A stretch of 64,000 nt of DNA, taken from the NCBI RefSeq assembly GCF_000397065.2, contig NZ_KE007325.1, positions 489,662 to 553,661 on the forward strand, read 5' to 3'. The notes under the pieces are model-generated. The model worked only from the letters and a program-made list of their open reading frames with translations, had not been told where the DNA came from and searched no databases. Both the position numbers and the translations under genes were made by a program. Numbering within the stretch: position 1 is the stretch's first letter; each line of letters begins with the position of its first letter. This DNA is from Marinobacter lipolyticus SM19. GTDB lineage: Bacteria > Pseudomonadota > Gammaproteobacteria > Pseudomonadales > Oleiphilaceae. Positions 52,570 to 62,488 of this stretch are shown here, piece after piece.

Positions 52570-53643
52570 TCAGAGTTCAACTCCGAGGTGCTCCAGGGAC
52601 GCGATAGTGAGGTTGCCAGAGGGCAGGTTATTGTCTTTCTGATAGGCGATCAGGGCTGCGCGGGTCTTGGAGCCGTAGACGCCGTCGATCCAGACCGGAT
52701 CGTAGCCTTTGGCTTCGAGAGCTTGCTGCAAGCGCTGAACCACACCCTCAGTGACGTTGGTTTCGCACAGAATTTCACGCCATTCCATGTCGGCTTCGGA
52801 AACCTTCACGCTCTTGGGAACTTCCGCGTAAACGGCAGGGATGGTGACCGTCTTTTCCTGGGGTGGTTCGACTTGCTGGACCACCTTCACGGTTTTGTAC
52901 TCGGCGGGAATTGTGACTTTCTCGGTATGGGCCGGTACATCCACCACACGTTTGGTGACAGTCTCGTACTCTGCAGGAATTTCCACAGATTCGGTGCGCT
53001 CCGGGAGAACCAGTTCTCTGCGCTCAATTGTTTTGTATTCTGCAGGCACTTCCACCAGGCACATGATTTCACCGGTGGATTCGTTGATTTTCTCAATCGG
53101 GCCGCGACCTTTCTTCCAGGTGCTGTAGGCCGGCTTAACCAGAACTTTTTCGGTGACGGTTTTGTATTCTGCCGGCTTGGTGACCAGCTTGCTGGAAGCT
53201 TCTTTGACCAGTACCCGCTCGGTCACGGTCTTATAGGTTGCCGGAATCACCTTGAGTTCTTCGTAGGCTTCGTTAACCAGTACCCGTTTCTCTACGGTTT
53301 TGTACTGTGCCGGTTTGGTGGTCACCTTGGTGTCTTCTTCGGAGACCATTACACGCTGCATTTCCGTTTTGTAGGTTTCCGGGATGACAACGCGGGCATA
53401 ACAGTGACCGGGCTGGGCGTTGGGCGGCAAAAGTTGTGACTGGTTTTGTGTCGAAGGCTCAGAGGAAGACGATTGTTGCTGGTTGTTCAGTTGCGCACGT
53501 AACTGCTGGTTTGTCTGCTCCAGACTTTGTTGCCTGTTCTGGAGCTCCTGGTATTCGGGGCTTTCTTGCACAGATTGGGTTGAAGCACAGCCTGCGGCCA
53601 TGGCGGCAATGATGGCAGTTGTTATTAGACGGGATTTCTTCAT
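52570..53643 (-). CDS. Peptidoglycan-binding lipoprotein with PAxYKTV repeats
   Basis: 357 aa. A lipoprotein signal ends IAAMAAGC (Cys at 19), followed by a Gln-rich coiled coil (about 28-58). From about residue 88 to 290 there are about eight degenerate repeats of 22-27 residues with the core PAEYKTVTERVLVKEA. The C-terminal 55 residues (VVQRLQQALEAKGYDPVW; DGVYGSKTRAALIAYQ) form a PG_binding_1 domain. It probably joins the outer membrane to the cell wall, with the repeats as a beta-rich spacer. ATG follows AAGGAG. It is monocistronic. Confidence 0.82.
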   Translation of the reverse strand: MKKSRLITTAIIAAMAAGCASTQSVQESPEYQELQNRQQSLEQTNQQLRAQLNNQQQSSSSEPSTQNQSQLLPPNAQPGHCYARVVIPETYKTEMQRVMVSEEDTKVTTKPAQYKTVEKRVLVNEAYEELKVIPATYKTVTERVLVKEASSKLVTKPAEYKTVTEKVLVKPAYSTWKKGRGPIEKINESTGEIMCLVEVPAEYKTIERRELVLPERTESVEIPAEYETVTKRVVDVPAHTEKVTIPAEYKTVKVVQQVEPPQEKTVTIPAVYAEVPKSVKVSEADMEWREILCETNVTEGVVQRLQQALEAKGYDPVWIDGVYGSKTRAALIAYQKDNNLPSGNLTIASLEHLGVEL

Positions 53644-53860
53644 GGGTTTCTCCTTAACCAGAAGATAATATATTGAAATAAAGGCACCGATCGCTTGGGA
53701 TTGGCGTCTGAGATTAGGGGTGACGAGCGCCGCCTATTGTTAAGTCGTGTTAAAGACTAGCATTAACAACTAATTAAATAGGTGCTTCAGGAGGGGCAGA
53801 AGGGGCCAGAATTATCCTGGTGACAATGTTGTGAGACGTTTCACCGTATATGTTGCAGAA

Positions 53861-53888
53861 AAAAGGCAGAGCCGGGGCTCTGCCTTTT
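53861..53888 (-). terminator. Terminator of the glutaryl-CoA dehydrogenase gene
   Basis: A perfect 13-bp stem AAAAGGCAGAGCC/GGCTCTGCCTTTT with a 2-base loop. On the minus strand it is followed by a T-run and lies 20 bases past the gcdH stop. Confidence 0.88.
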
Positions 53889-53907
53889 GGGTTTCCCTCA
53901 ATGGAGA

Positions 53908-55077
53908 TCAGCTGAAAGCCTGAATCCCGGTCTGGCCACGGCCCAGAATCAGGGCGTGGACATCGTGAGTACCTTCATAGGTATTCACCGCTTCCAGATT
54001 CATCACGTGGCGAATCACGTGGTACTCATCAGAGATGCCGTTACCGCCGTGCATGTCACGGGCAACCCGGGCGATGTCCAGAGCCTTGCCGCAGTTGTTA
54101 CGCTTGAGCAGGGACACGGAATCCGGAGTGGCAACGCCGTCGTCCATCATGCGGCCCAACTGAAGCACCGCCTGAAGGCCGATGGTGATTTCAGTCTGCA
54201 TGTCCACCAGCTTCTTCTGGATCAGCTGGTTGGCGGCCAGCGGCCTGCCGAACTGCTGGCGCTCCAGGGTGTAGTTGCGGGCGGCGTGCCAGCAGAACTC
54301 GGCGGCACCCAGAGCGCCCCAGCTGATGCCGTAACGGGCCTTGGTCAGGCAGCTCAGCGGGCCCTTCAGGCCTTCGACTTCCAGCTTGTTCTCTTCTGGT
54401 ACAAACACCTCGTCCATAAAAATGGAGCCGGTGTCAGAGGCCCGCAGCGAGAACTTGCCTTCGATCTTCGGTGTTTCCAGGCCTTTGGCGCCTTCACGCT
54501 CGATCACGAATCCGGTTACTTTGCCATCAAGCTTGCCCCAGACCACGCAGACATCGGCAATGGGGGAGTTGGTTATCCACATCTTGGAACCACTCAACAG
54601 GTAGCCGCCGTCGACTTTCTTGGCGCGGGTTTCCATGCCGCCCGGGTCGGAACCGTGGTTGGGCTCGGTCAGGCCAAAGCAGCCGACGTACTCACCGGAG
54701 GCCAGTTTCGGCAGGATACGCTTTTTCAGCGCTTCCTGGCCGTAGCTGAAAATGGGGTACATGACCAATGAAGACTGCACGCTCAGGGCAGATCGGTAAG
54801 CGGAATCCACCCGCTCCACTTCACGGGCGATCAGACCATAACAGACGTGGTTCAGGCCGGGGCCGCCGTATTCTTCCGGCAGGGTGGCGCCGAGCATGCC
54901 CAGCTCGCCCATGTCGGTGAAGATAGAGCGGTCGAATTTCTCGTGGCGGTTCGCTTCGATAATGCCAGGCATCAGGCGCTGGTCACAGAAGGAGCGGATG
55001 CTGTCGCGAACCTGACGCTCGGTTTCATCCAGTTGCTTGTCGAATTGCAGCAGGTCATCCCAGGGTGCGGAAGCCAT
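53908..55077 (-). CDS. gcdH: Glutaryl-CoA dehydrogenase
   Basis: 389 aa. Diagnostic segments are [17 protein letters not shown], with the Arg that binds the gamma-carboxylate of glutaryl-CoA, and the C-terminal [16 protein letters not shown] with the catalytic Glu. [19 protein letters not shown] is the FAD-binding region. The enzyme oxidises and decarboxylates glutaryl-CoA to crotonyl-CoA in lysine, tryptophan and dicarboxylate breakdown. It lies 53 bases after the thiolase gene on the same strand and may be co-transcribed. The usual LysR regulator and CoA-transferase partners are absent. Confidence 0.94.
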   Translation of the reverse strand: MASAPWDDLLQFDKQLDETERQVRDSIRSFCDQRLMPGIIEANRHEKFDRSIFTDMGELGMLGATLPEEYGGPGLNHVCYGLIAREVERVDSAYRSALSVQSSLVMYPIFSYGQEALKKRILPKLASGEYVGCFGLTEPNHGSDPGGMETRAKKVDGGYLLSGSKMWITNSPIADVCVVWGKLDGKVTGFVIEREGAKGLETPKIEGKFSLRASDTGSIFMDEVFVPEENKLEVEGLKGPLSCLTKARYGISWGALGAAEFCWHAARNYTLERQQFGRPLAANQLIQKKLVDMQTEITIGLQAVLQLGRMMDDGVATPDSVSLLKRNNCGKALDIARVARDMHGGNGISDEYHVIRHVMNLEAVNTYEGTHDVHALILGRGQTGIQAFS

Positions 55078-55129
55078 AGTGGTATCTCCTCAAAAAAATT
55101 AGTCTGTAGCTTGTTTAATCGGATGCTCT

Positions 55130-56335
55130 TTAATAGGTAACCCGTTCAATCACAGCAGCAATGCCCTGGCCGACGCCAATGCACATGCTGATCAATGCGT
55201 AACGCCCACCGCTGCGCTCAAGCTGGCGAGTGGCGGTCAATGCAATCCGTGCGCCGGATGCTCCCAGGGGATGGCCTACAGCAATGGCACCGCCGTTGGG
55301 ATTCAGCCGGGAATCGGTTGGGTCAATGCCCAGTTTGGTGGTACAGCCGAGAACCTGGGCGGCGAATGCCTCGTTGATCTCGATCACGTCCATATCGTTG
55401 ATGCCCAGACCCGCACGGGCGAGGGCTTTCTCGCTGGCCGGTACCGGGCCGTAGCCCATGACCCGCGGGGGAACCCCCGCAATGGCTGCGGAGACGATAC
55501 GGGCGCGGGGCTGGATGCCGGCTTTCTCACCGGCCTCGCGGGAGCCGATGATCAGGGCAGCGGCGCCGTCGTTGATGCCGGAAGCGTTACCTGCGGTCAC
55601 TACGCCGCCTTCAAACAGGGAGCGTAAGCCTGAAAGCGCCTCCACTGTGGACTGGGGGCGTGGGTGTTCATCACTGCTTACGCTGACCGGCGGTTTTTTC
55701 CGGCCCTGAGGCACTTCAATGGCAAGAATCTCTTCATTATAGAAGCCGTCCTTCAGAGCAGCGTCGTAGCGGGCCTGACTCTGGGCGGCAAACTGATCCA
55801 CCACTTCCCGGCTCAGGTCCAGCTCCCGCGCAATGTTATCGGCGGTTTCGGGCATGGTGTCCGCGCCGAATGCCGCTTCAATACGGGGATTGGGGAAACG
55901 CGCGCCAATGGTGCTGTCGAAGGCACGGAAGTCCCTGCTGAACGGGCTTTCGCTCTTGGCCATGACGAATGGCGCCCGGCTCATGCTTTCCGCGCCACCG
56001 GCGACAAACAGATCGCCCTCGCCACAGCGAACCGCCCGTGAAGCGTCGATGATAGCCGCCAGGCCAGAACCGCACAGGCGGTTGACGGTGAGGCCGCCGG
56101 TTTCAACAGGGAGGCCAGCCATCAATCCGGCATGGCGGGCCAGGTTGCGGGCGTCTTCACCGGCCTGGTTGGTGCAGCCGGCAATGACATCCTCGTAGGC
56201 TTCTGCGGCAAACGCATTACGCTCAACCAATGCCTTGATGACGCTGGCCAGTAAATCATCCGGTCGCACCTTGGCCAGTGCGCCTGCGTGTCGACCGAAG
56301 GGTGTTCTTAGCCCGTCATAGATGAATGCGCTCAT
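55130..56335 (-). CDS. Acetyl-CoA acyltransferase (thiolase), PcaF-like
   Basis: 401 aa. The nucleophile Cys is in [13 protein letters not shown], the active-site His in [17 protein letters not shown], and the second Cys in [17 protein letters not shown] is also present. It resembles beta-ketoadipyl-CoA and 3-oxoacyl-CoA thiolases. ATG at 56335 follows GGGAG; a 12-residue upstream extension has no support. It is divergent from the 56536 membrane protein and upstream of gcdH. An operator site lies 98 bases upstream. Confidence 0.93.
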   Translation of the reverse strand: MSAFIYDGLRTPFGRHAGALAKVRPDDLLASVIKALVERNAFAAEAYEDVIAGCTNQAGEDARNLARHAGLMAGLPVETGGLTVNRLCGSGLAAIIDASRAVRCGEGDLFVAGGAESMSRAPFVMAKSESPFSRDFRAFDSTIGARFPNPRIEAAFGADTMPETADNIARELDLSREVVDQFAAQSQARYDAALKDGFYNEEILAIEVPQGRKKPPVSVSSDEHPRPQSTVEALSGLRSLFEGGVVTAGNASGINDGAAALIIGSREAGEKAGIQPRARIVSAAIAGVPPRVMGYGPVPASEKALARAGLGINDMDVIEINEAFAAQVLGCTTKLGIDPTDSRLNPNGGAIAVGHPLGASGARIALTATRQLERSGGRYALISMCIGVGQGIAAVIERVTY

Positions 56336-56433
56336 GGCATCTCCCGTTTCATCAGAAGACATGGTCCCCATTGTGATCTTCCCATTATAAGGAGGAAAGG
56401 GGTGGGGGTTGTCATGTCATTAATGTTGATATA

Positions 56434-56450
56434 GTTTCGTATAGCGGAAT
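56434..56450. promoter_or_regulatory. Putative IclR-type operator 5 (thiolase-gcdH / membrane protein)
   Basis: GTTTCGT-ATA-GCGGAAT, in the middle of the 200-bp divergent region, 99 bases from the thiolase start and 86 from the membrane-protein start. Confidence 0.6.
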
Positions 56451-56535
56451 TAAGTTTTGTATATTGGTTGCTAAAGACTAATCCGGGTCTGTGTGAAATG
56501 CAACCGATACCATCATCGAAAGGCACTAATCTGTT

Positions 56536-57888
56536 ATGAGCCGTTTTCTGGTTCCTGTCGCGGTTTTGCTGGAACTTATAGCGCTTTGCATCTCCAGCCC
56601 ACATCTTAGTGCGCTCGCCGGCGTGTTATTTGTTCTTTACTTTCTGTTCGCCCTGTGGCGATTGCAGGCCTATTCCCGCTACCTGTTCCTGATTTCCCTG
56701 CTGGCCATCGGCTATCTGGGTGTTGTCGGCCAGCTGGATTCCGGTGATCTTATGCGGGCCGCCTCCAATGCCGCCTTTTACGCCGCCTTTCTGGGAAGTC
56801 TGGGGATGATGCAGTGCCTGGTACGGCGGCTGGAGGTATTGCAGAGAATCCACGATGTATTACTGGGTGGACGCCCGGCGTTGTTGTACCCGAAATACGC
56901 GGTGGTGAGCTGCGGTATCGCCTCGGTGCTGAGTTTCGGGGTGATGAACCTGCTCTGCGGCACCCTGGCGGATACCCTCGGGCAACGGGGTATTACTGGT
57001 GTCTCGCGCCTGCGGTGGCTGCGCAGTGTGTTGATCAGTACGTTGCGGGGATTCGCTCTGGTGCCGCTGGTAGCGCCCACCAGCGTTGCGGTCGCCATTA
57101 TTACCCGGGAAGTGCCCACGCTGAGCTGGTCCGGCCTGCTGCCCTATGGCATTGGCAGCGCGATATTGCTGGTACTGGTGGGGTGGGTGCTGGAATACAA
57201 GCGCTTTCGCCTGGTCAGCAGCGAGCGTAAGCCGTTGGAAACCTGGCCGGCCGGAAGCGGGCGATTATTGCCCTTGGTACTGATCATCTTCACCGCCATG
57301 GGGGTGCTGGTACAGTTCACGGCTCTGAAGGTGTCGGTGGCGGCCATGCTGACGGTGCCGGTGGTGACCCTTCTTTATATGCTCTGGCACGATCGCTCAG
57401 CGACAGAGGTGGCGCGGGAGGCCGCTGACAATATGCTGGGTATGAGCAATGAGATGTCCATCTTTGCCGGTTCCGCCGGGCTGGGCGTGGCGCTGGTGGG
57501 TGTGATTCCGGCAGATGCCCTGGCAGGCATGGCATCTGGTGAGCTTGGTGTATTGGTGCTGGCGGTGTGTGGGTCGCTGATGATGCCCCTGCTATCGGCA
57601 GTGGGGATTATTCCTATCACCGTGCTCAGTGTGCAGGCGGGATTGATGCCTCAGTTGGTGACGGAGGGGGTCGACCCGTTGCCCGTTGCGGTCGCGCTGG
57701 TGATCGGTTTCTCCCTGGCCATGATGCTGTCGCCGTTCGGCCCGGCGGTGATGTTGCTGTCACGGTTTGGTCAGGTGTCACGGTGGGTGGTGGCATTTGG
57801 CTGGAACGGAGTGTTCGTCCTGTTGTCCCTTCCGTTATTGCTTGTAATGCTATGGGGAGTATTCGCGATGGCGCCGGCCATGGGGTGA
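56536..57888 (+). CDS. Polytopic membrane protein of unknown function
   Basis: 450 aa with about 11-12 membrane helices and short loops. Segments such as ISLLAIGYLGVVGQLDSGD, the central Pro/Gly-rich VPVVTLLYMLWHDRSATEVA and the amphipathic NMLGMSNEMSIFAGSAGLG recall ion-transporter-superfamily permeases with re-entrant loops. I do not recognise a specific family. It is divergent from the PcaF-like thiolase across a putative operator, so an organic acid or CoA-precursor transporter of this regulon is plausible but unproven. Confidence 0.7.
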   Translation: MSRFLVPVAVLLELIALCISSPHLSALAGVLFVLYFLFALWRLQAYSRYLFLISLLAIGYLGVVGQLDSGDLMRAASNAAFYAAFLGSLGMMQCLVRRLEVLQRIHDVLLGGRPALLYPKYAVVSCGIASVLSFGVMNLLCGTLADTLGQRGITGVSRLRWLRSVLISTLRGFALVPLVAPTSVAVAIITREVPTLSWSGLLPYGIGSAILLVLVGWVLEYKRFRLVSSERKPLETWPAGSGRLLPLVLIIFTAMGVLVQFTALKVSVAAMLTVPVVTLLYMLWHDRSATEVAREAADNMLGMSNEMSIFAGSAGLGVALVGVIPADALAGMASGELGVLVLAVCGSLMMPLLSAVGIIPITVLSVQAGLMPQLVTEGVDPLPVAVALVIGFSLAMMLSPFGPAVMLLSRFGQVSRWVVAFGWNGVFVLLSLPLLLVMLWGVFAMAPAMG

Positions 57889-57921
57889 TTCCAGAGTGAC
57901 CGGCGCGATTGTCTGGCGCAA

Positions 57922-58851
57922 TCAGTAACCCCGGCTGGTGTCCACGATACCGGTAATCGATTGACCGCTATGGTGCGCACGGATTTTGCCGGTAATCTGT
58001 TCCAGTGTGGCGTCCCGAAGGGTGCGCGCCGAAATGTGTGGCGTGATGGTGATCTCCGGACGCTGCCAGAACGGGTGGTCCGACGGCAGCGGCTCCTGGC
58101 GGAATACATCCAGAGACGCCCGCGCTACATGACTGTCATCGATGGCCCTGAGCAGGTCGTCCTCCACCAGATGCTCCCCCCGACCGACATTGATTACCAC
58201 CGCACCAGGCATCAATTGGCTGAGATGCGTGTAATTAAGGATATCCCGGGTTTCCTCCGTCAGCGGCAGAGTATTTACCAGCACCCGGGTTGATTGCAGG
58301 AAATGGGGGAGGCTGTCGGCCCCGGCAAAGGTCGTAACTCCTTCCAGGTCATGTTCGCTACGGGCCCAGCCGTTGACCCGGTAATCCAGGTCGGAGAGAG
58401 TGCGTGCCACCCGCTTGCCAATGTGGCCAAGGCCCATCACCCCGACTGGCCATTCACTGCGCTTGATCGGACGGTGAATTTTCCAGATGCCTTCACGCTG
58501 TTGTTCCCGATAGGTTTCCATGCCTCGACTGGCTTCCAGTAGCTGGTGCAGCACATATTCCGCCATTTGCACGGACATGCCAGCATCTTCCAGCCGCACT
58601 ACAGGGAGGTGAGGCGGGAGGTTGGGCACGGCCAGCAGGCCGTCGATGCCAGCGCCGAGATTGAATACCGCTTTCAGCTTTTTCTCACGTTCAAACAGTT
58701 CTGCTGGCGGCTGCCAGACAATGGCGTAATCGGCGTCCACGGTCGGGCCATTGGCATCCCATACATGAATCTCGGCCTCCGGAAGCAGTTCCTTGATGGG
58801 TACAGTCCAACGCTCTGGCTTGGGGTCTCCTGCGACAAATAGAACTTTCAT
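57922..58851 (-). CDS. ghrA: Glyoxylate/hydroxypyruvate reductase A
   Basis: 309 aa, D-2-hydroxyacid dehydrogenase family. The Rossmann motif is VGVMGLGHIGKRVAR, followed by NTLPLTEETRDILN and INVGRGEHLVEDDLL; the catalytic His is in TPHISARTL. GhrA reduces glyoxylate and hydroxypyruvate with NADPH; related enzymes act on other 2-oxoacids. ATG at 58851 follows GGAG and drops a 9-residue extension. It diverges from the IclR regulator, with an operator site between them. Confidence 0.92.
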   Translation of the reverse strand: MKVLFVAGDPKPERWTVPIKELLPEAEIHVWDANGPTVDADYAIVWQPPAELFEREKKLKAVFNLGAGIDGLLAVPNLPPHLPVVRLEDAGMSVQMAEYVLHQLLEASRGMETYREQQREGIWKIHRPIKRSEWPVGVMGLGHIGKRVARTLSDLDYRVNGWARSEHDLEGVTTFAGADSLPHFLQSTRVLVNTLPLTEETRDILNYTHLSQLMPGAVVINVGRGEHLVEDDLLRAIDDSHVARASLDVFRQEPLPSDHPFWQRPEITITPHISARTLRDATLEQITGKIRAHHSGQSITGIVDTSRGY

Positions 58852-58894
58852 GGGCTCTCCGGGGATCGTCAGTTGCATTAAATTTGGTTACTAT

Positions 58895-58911
58895 ATTCCG
58901 CTTTGCAGAAT
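58895..58911. promoter_or_regulatory. Putative IclR-type operator 6 (ghrA / iclR)
   Basis: ATTCCGC-TTT-GCAGAAT, the most symmetric copy, with one mismatch between halves. It lies 44 bases upstream of ghrA and in the long leader of the IclR gene. Confidence 0.65.
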
Positions 58912-59135
58912 AATATACCGAAAAAGATCCGTAAACCCGGGGTTCTGTCCCGCAGTGGTGGAAGAAAACTGAAACATAAAGGAAGAGTGTTTCATATTTG
59001 GCACGACTTTTGATAATGGTTTGTGGTACTTGATATCGACAACGATTAAAATACCGCAACTTTTCTTCTATCCGACGAGTATCCGGGTATCCCGGGCACA
59101 CCGGAACAGGCGCAGTTGTTGGAGGACGCCAGTTT

Positions 59136-59960
59136 ATGACAAAAGCACAGATCACTTCACCGGAACTGTTGGCGGCATCCGGCGACGGCGAACCGGTAAA
59201 GCCGGAAAAGGATCGCAAGTTCGTCGAGGCGCTTTCCCGCGGTCTCGACGTGCTTCGTGCCTTCAGTCAGGGCTCGGTGATACTGGGAAACCAGGATATT
59301 TCGCGTCTGACTGGGCTGCCGAAGCCAACCGTTTCGCGCATGACCTACACCCTGACTAAACTGGGCTACCTCAGTTACAACGCCCAGCTGGAAAAGTATC
59401 AGCTTAGCTCCGGCGTGCTGGCTCTGGGTTACGCCTATGTGTCCAACCTCAAGGTACGCCAGTTGGCCAAGCCCTACATGGATGAGTTTGCACGTCAGAC
59501 CAACATGTCCGTCGGCCTGACCTGCCGCGACCGCCTGCACATGATCTATGTAGAGAACCGGCTGCCCCCGGAAGCCTCATTGCTGCGCATGGACATCGGC
59601 CTGAAACTGCCCATGGCCACCACATCGGCGGGCCGCGCCTACTATTGCGCTATCTCCGACAAAGGGCGCAAAGTCATTGATGACGCCATGGAAGCAAAGT
59701 ATGGCGACGCCTGGCCGGAGAAGCGGGAAGGTCTTGAGCGTTCAATGGAAGACTTTAAGCAGTACGGCTTCTGCCTTTCCCTGGGAGAGTGGGATCGCAA
59801 CATCAACTCCGCCGGTGTGCCCATTCACCTGCAGGACGGCACCATTATGGCCCTCACCTGTGCGGCGCCATCGTACCTGATTCCCGGCGAAAAACTGCGG
59901 GATTCGATTGCTCACCAGTTGGCGATGCTGGCCAGCGATATTGAATCGCTAGGTGTTTGA
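59136..59960 (+). CDS. IclR-family transcriptional regulator
   Basis: 274 aa. The winged helix-turn-helix is at about residues 30-95 (ALSRGLDVLRAFSQG; DISRLTGLPKPTVSRMTYTL), and the effector-binding domain follows with NMSVGLTCRDRLHMIYVE, LPMATTSAGRAYYCA and INSAGVPIHLQDGTIMAL. IclR proteins bind short palindromes as dimers or tetramers and respond to acids or CoA-linked metabolites. It is divergent from ghrA with a 284-bp leader that contains one copy of the shared palindrome. It is my candidate for the regulator of that palindrome across the window. Confidence 0.93.
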   Translation: MTKAQITSPELLAASGDGEPVKPEKDRKFVEALSRGLDVLRAFSQGSVILGNQDISRLTGLPKPTVSRMTYTLTKLGYLSYNAQLEKYQLSSGVLALGYAYVSNLKVRQLAKPYMDEFARQTNMSVGLTCRDRLHMIYVENRLPPEASLLRMDIGLKLPMATTSAGRAYYCAISDKGRKVIDDAMEAKYGDAWPEKREGLERSMEDFKQYGFCLSLGEWDRNINSAGVPIHLQDGTIMALTCAAPSYLIPGEKLRDSIAHQLAMLASDIESLGV

Positions 59961-59989
59961 TTCTATCGGCTAACTGAAGAAGCCTGGGG

Positions 59990-60092
59990 CCGGACGGGGA
60001 TCTCCCTCCGAAACCGTGCGGAGCCATGGATGGCGGAGCCGAGCGTACAGGGATGTATTCACAGCGTGTTTCGGAGGGAGATCCCCGTCCGG
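59990..60092. repeat. Hairpin repeat family B, copy 2 (inverted orientation)
   Basis: Perfect 25-bp arms (59990-60014 and 60068-60092) enclose a core that, on the minus strand, contains ACGCTGTGAATACATCCCTG and an inner CATCCATGG hairpin. Core order matches the copy at 31690 but the arm sequences do not. Confidence 0.85.
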
Positions 60093-60118
60093 GCCTCCCC
60101 CAAGCTGATATACCCGAG

Positions 60119-60147
60119 AACCCCAGAATTCGTTCTGGGGTTTTTTT
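60119..60147 (+). terminator. Rho-independent terminator downstream of the IclR gene
   Basis: A perfect 10-bp stem AACCCCAGAA/TTCTGGGGTT with a TTCG loop is followed by TTTTT. It lies after the family B repeat, about 160 bases past the iclR stop. Confidence 0.88.
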
Positions 60148-60207
60148 ATGCCTGCATTTTAATCCATGGTTGAAACCTGCCGAAAACTTGTATTAAATCG
60201 TACTTAT

Positions 60208-60224
60208 GTTTCGCTTGATAAAAC
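60208..60224. promoter_or_regulatory. Weak IclR-type operator-like site (bifunctional beta-oxidation gene)
   Basis: GTTTCGC-TTG-ATAAAAC has a perfect left half and a diverged right half. It lies 28 bases upstream of the 60252 start. Confidence 0.4.
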
Positions 60225-60251
60225 TACATTCCATATAGGCGAGGAGAGATT

Positions 60252-62345
60252 ATGTCTGAGGTCGTAACTTACAACCGGGAAGGCGCCATTGGTGTCATCA
60301 CAGTGAACTACCCGCCCGTGAACGCGTTGGGTCATGCGGTTCGTTCCGGTCTGGTGGCTGCGCTTGAGCAGGGGCAGCACGACGCAGACGCCAAGGCTCT
60401 GTTGCTGGTTTGCGAAGGCCGCACCTTTATTGCCGGCGCCGATATCCGCGAATTCGGCAAGCCGATGCAGGAACCGGGGCTAACTTCCGTTATAGATCAG
60501 TACGAAAATAGCGACAAACCGATTGTCGCCGCCATCCACGGCACCGCCCTCGGTGGTGGTCTGGAGACCGCGCTGGGCTGTCATTACCGGGTGGCCCTGA
60601 GCAGCGCCAAGGTTGGCCTGCCGGAAGTGAAGCTGGGCTTGTTGCCTGGTGCCGGTGGTACCCAGCGACTGCCGCGTCTGACCGGCGCCCGGAAAGCCCT
60701 GGAAATGATCACCTCCGGTGAGTTTGTAAGCGCCAGGGATGCCCTGGCTCTGGGTATTGTCGATGCCGTTGAGGATGGCAGCGATATCAAGGCCGTTGGT
60801 CTGGCATACGCTCAGAAAGTTGCCGATGAAGGCAAACCGGTACGCCGAGTGCGGGATCTTACTGACAAGGTCGAGGCCGACAAGGGCAGTGAGGTTTTCG
60901 ACCAGTTCCGCGCGGGTCTGGAAAAGAAAGCGCGTGGTTTGTTCTCGCCGTTCAAGTGTGTGGATGCGGTCCAAGCGGCCTTCAACCTGCCGTTTGATGA
61001 AGGCATGAAGCGTGAGCGCGAACTGTTTATGGAGTGCATGGACTCACCGCACCGTGGCGGTCTGATTCATTCCTTCTTTGCCGAACGCGAAGTTTCCAAG
61101 GTAAAAGGTCTGTCCAAGGACACGCCGGTCCGTGACGTTAACAGTGTGGGCATTATCGGGGCTGGCACCATGGGTGGCGGTATCGCCATGAACTTCGCCA
61201 ATGTTGGCATCCCCGTGACCATCGTGGAAGTGAAGCAGGAAGCCCTGGACAAGGGTCTCGGCATTATCCGCAAGAACTACGAGAACTCCGCCAGCAAAGG
61301 TCGCATCACGCAGCAGCAGGTTGAGGAGCGCATGGCGCTGATCAGCGGCAGCCTGACCTATGACGCCTTCAGAGACGTGGATCTGGTGATTGAAGCCGTG
61401 TTCGAGAACATGGCCATCAAGAAAGAGATCTTCGGCAAGCTGGACGAAGTGTGTAAGCCCGGGGCCATCCTGGCGTCCAACACCTCCACCCTGGATATCG
61501 ACGAAATTGCGTCGGCTACCAAGCGTCCGGAAGACGTGGTGGGCATGCACTTCTTCAGCCCGGCGAACGTCATGAAATTGCTGGAAAACGTGCGTGGCAG
61601 CAAGACGTCCGATGAAGTGAAGGCCACGGTGATGGCCGTTGCCAAGAAGATCAAGAAAGTCGGCGTGCTGGTTGGCAACTGCCACGGTTTTGTCGGCAAC
61701 CGCATGTTGCACAAGCGGGGTGCGGAAGCCATGGCGCTGGTGAACGAAGGCGCCAGCCCGCAGCAGGTGGATAAGGTGCTGACCGATCTGGGTTACCCCA
61801 TGGGTCAGTTCGCCATGTCGGATCTGGCGGGTATCGACGTGGGCTACCGTATCCGCGAAGAGCGCCGCAATGCCGGTGAAGATGTAGCCCCAAGCTGGAT
61901 GGACAAGCTGGTGGAGATGAACCGTCTGGGCCAGAAGACTCAGGCTGGTGTCTACAAGTATGAGGAAGGCAGCCGCAAGCCGATCCCGGATCCGGATGTG
62001 GATCAGCTGATCGCTGAGTTCCGCAAGGAGCAGGGCATCACGCCACGGGAGATTTCTGATCAGGAGATCCTTGAGCGCTGCATGTACGTGATGATCAATG
62101 AAGGCGCCAAGATTCTGGAAGAAGGTATCGCCGATCGTTCGCTGGATATCGATGTGGTGTGGATCTACGGCTACGGGTTCCCGGCCTACCGTGGTGGTCC
62201 GATGTTCTGGGCGGACCAGGTTGGTCTGGACACTATTCTCAGCACCGTCAAAAACTTCCACGACACCTTGGGTGGTCAGCAGTGGAAGCCGGCGGCCCTG
62301 TTGGAGAAGCTGGTCAGTGAAGGTCGCAAGTTTGGCGACCTTTAA
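60252..62345 (+). CDS. Bifunctional enoyl-CoA hydratase / 3-hydroxyacyl-CoA dehydrogenase
   Basis: 697 aa. The N-terminal crotonase domain (1-190) has both hydratase glutamates, in [14 protein letters not shown] and [17 protein letters not shown]. The NAD domain starts at about residue 297 with [20 protein letters not shown] and contains [15 protein letters not shown]; two C-terminal helical domains follow. The length and layout match peroxisomal MFE-1 and PimF-type proteins rather than FadB, which is longer at its N-terminus. It performs two steps of beta-oxidation. ATG follows GAGGAGAG. A thiolase gene lies 256 bases downstream, separated by two hairpin repeats. Confidence 0.93.
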   Translation: MSEVVTYNREGAIGVITVNYPPVNALGHAVRSGLVAALEQGQHDADAKALLLVCEGRTFIAGADIREFGKPMQEPGLTSVIDQYENSDKPIVAAIHGTALGGGLETALGCHYRVALSSAKVGLPEVKLGLLPGAGGTQRLPRLTGARKALEMITSGEFVSARDALALGIVDAVEDGSDIKAVGLAYAQKVADEGKPVRRVRDLTDKVEADKGSEVFDQFRAGLEKKARGLFSPFKCVDAVQAAFNLPFDEGMKRERELFMECMDSPHRGGLIHSFFAEREVSKVKGLSKDTPVRDVNSVGIIGAGTMGGGIAMNFANVGIPVTIVEVKQEALDKGLGIIRKNYENSASKGRITQQQVEERMALISGSLTYDAFRDVDLVIEAVFENMAIKKEIFGKLDEVCKPGAILASNTSTLDIDEIASATKRPEDVVGMHFFSPANVMKLLENVRGSKTSDEVKATVMAVAKKIKKVGVLVGNCHGFVGNRMLHKRGAEAMALVNEGASPQQVDKVLTDLGYPMGQFAMSDLAGIDVGYRIREERRNAGEDVAPSWMDKLVEMNRLGQKTQAGVYKYEEGSRKPIPDPDVDQLIAEFRKEQGITPREISDQEILERCMYVMINEGAKILEEGIADRSLDIDVVWIYGYGFPAYRGGPMFWADQVGLDTILSTVKNFHDTLGGQQWKPAALLEKLVSEGRKFGDL

Positions 62346-62375
62346 AGACTAGCCTGCTGGTGTTGGGGCCGGTCC

Positions 62376-62459
62376 CGGGGTGGGGTGTCTTTTCTTCTGG
62401 GAAAAATAACTCGCTGCGCTCAGACATCTTTTTCCCGGCAGAAAAGACACCCCACCCCG
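62376..62459. repeat. Hairpin repeat family A, copy 2
   Basis: Arms CGGGGTGGGGTGTCTTTTCT and its near complement at the other end enclose the core AACTCGCTGCGCTCAGACAT. It is nearly identical to copy 3 at 63849, including the arms. Confidence 0.88.
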
Positions 62460-62488
62460 TGACTGACGTTACCACTGAGGTTTATCCA

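Noticed and set aside
53887..54771. Open frame of 294 codons on the plus strand
   Set aside because: It lies wholly antisense to glutaryl-CoA dehydrogenase, which has clear family motifs, and starts inside the terminator region. It is a shadow of the high-GC coding strand.
61044..62261. Open frame of 405 codons antisense to the bifunctional beta-oxidation gene
   Set aside because: It mirrors a conserved gene and is rich in His and Gln as expected from a reversed GC-rich frame.
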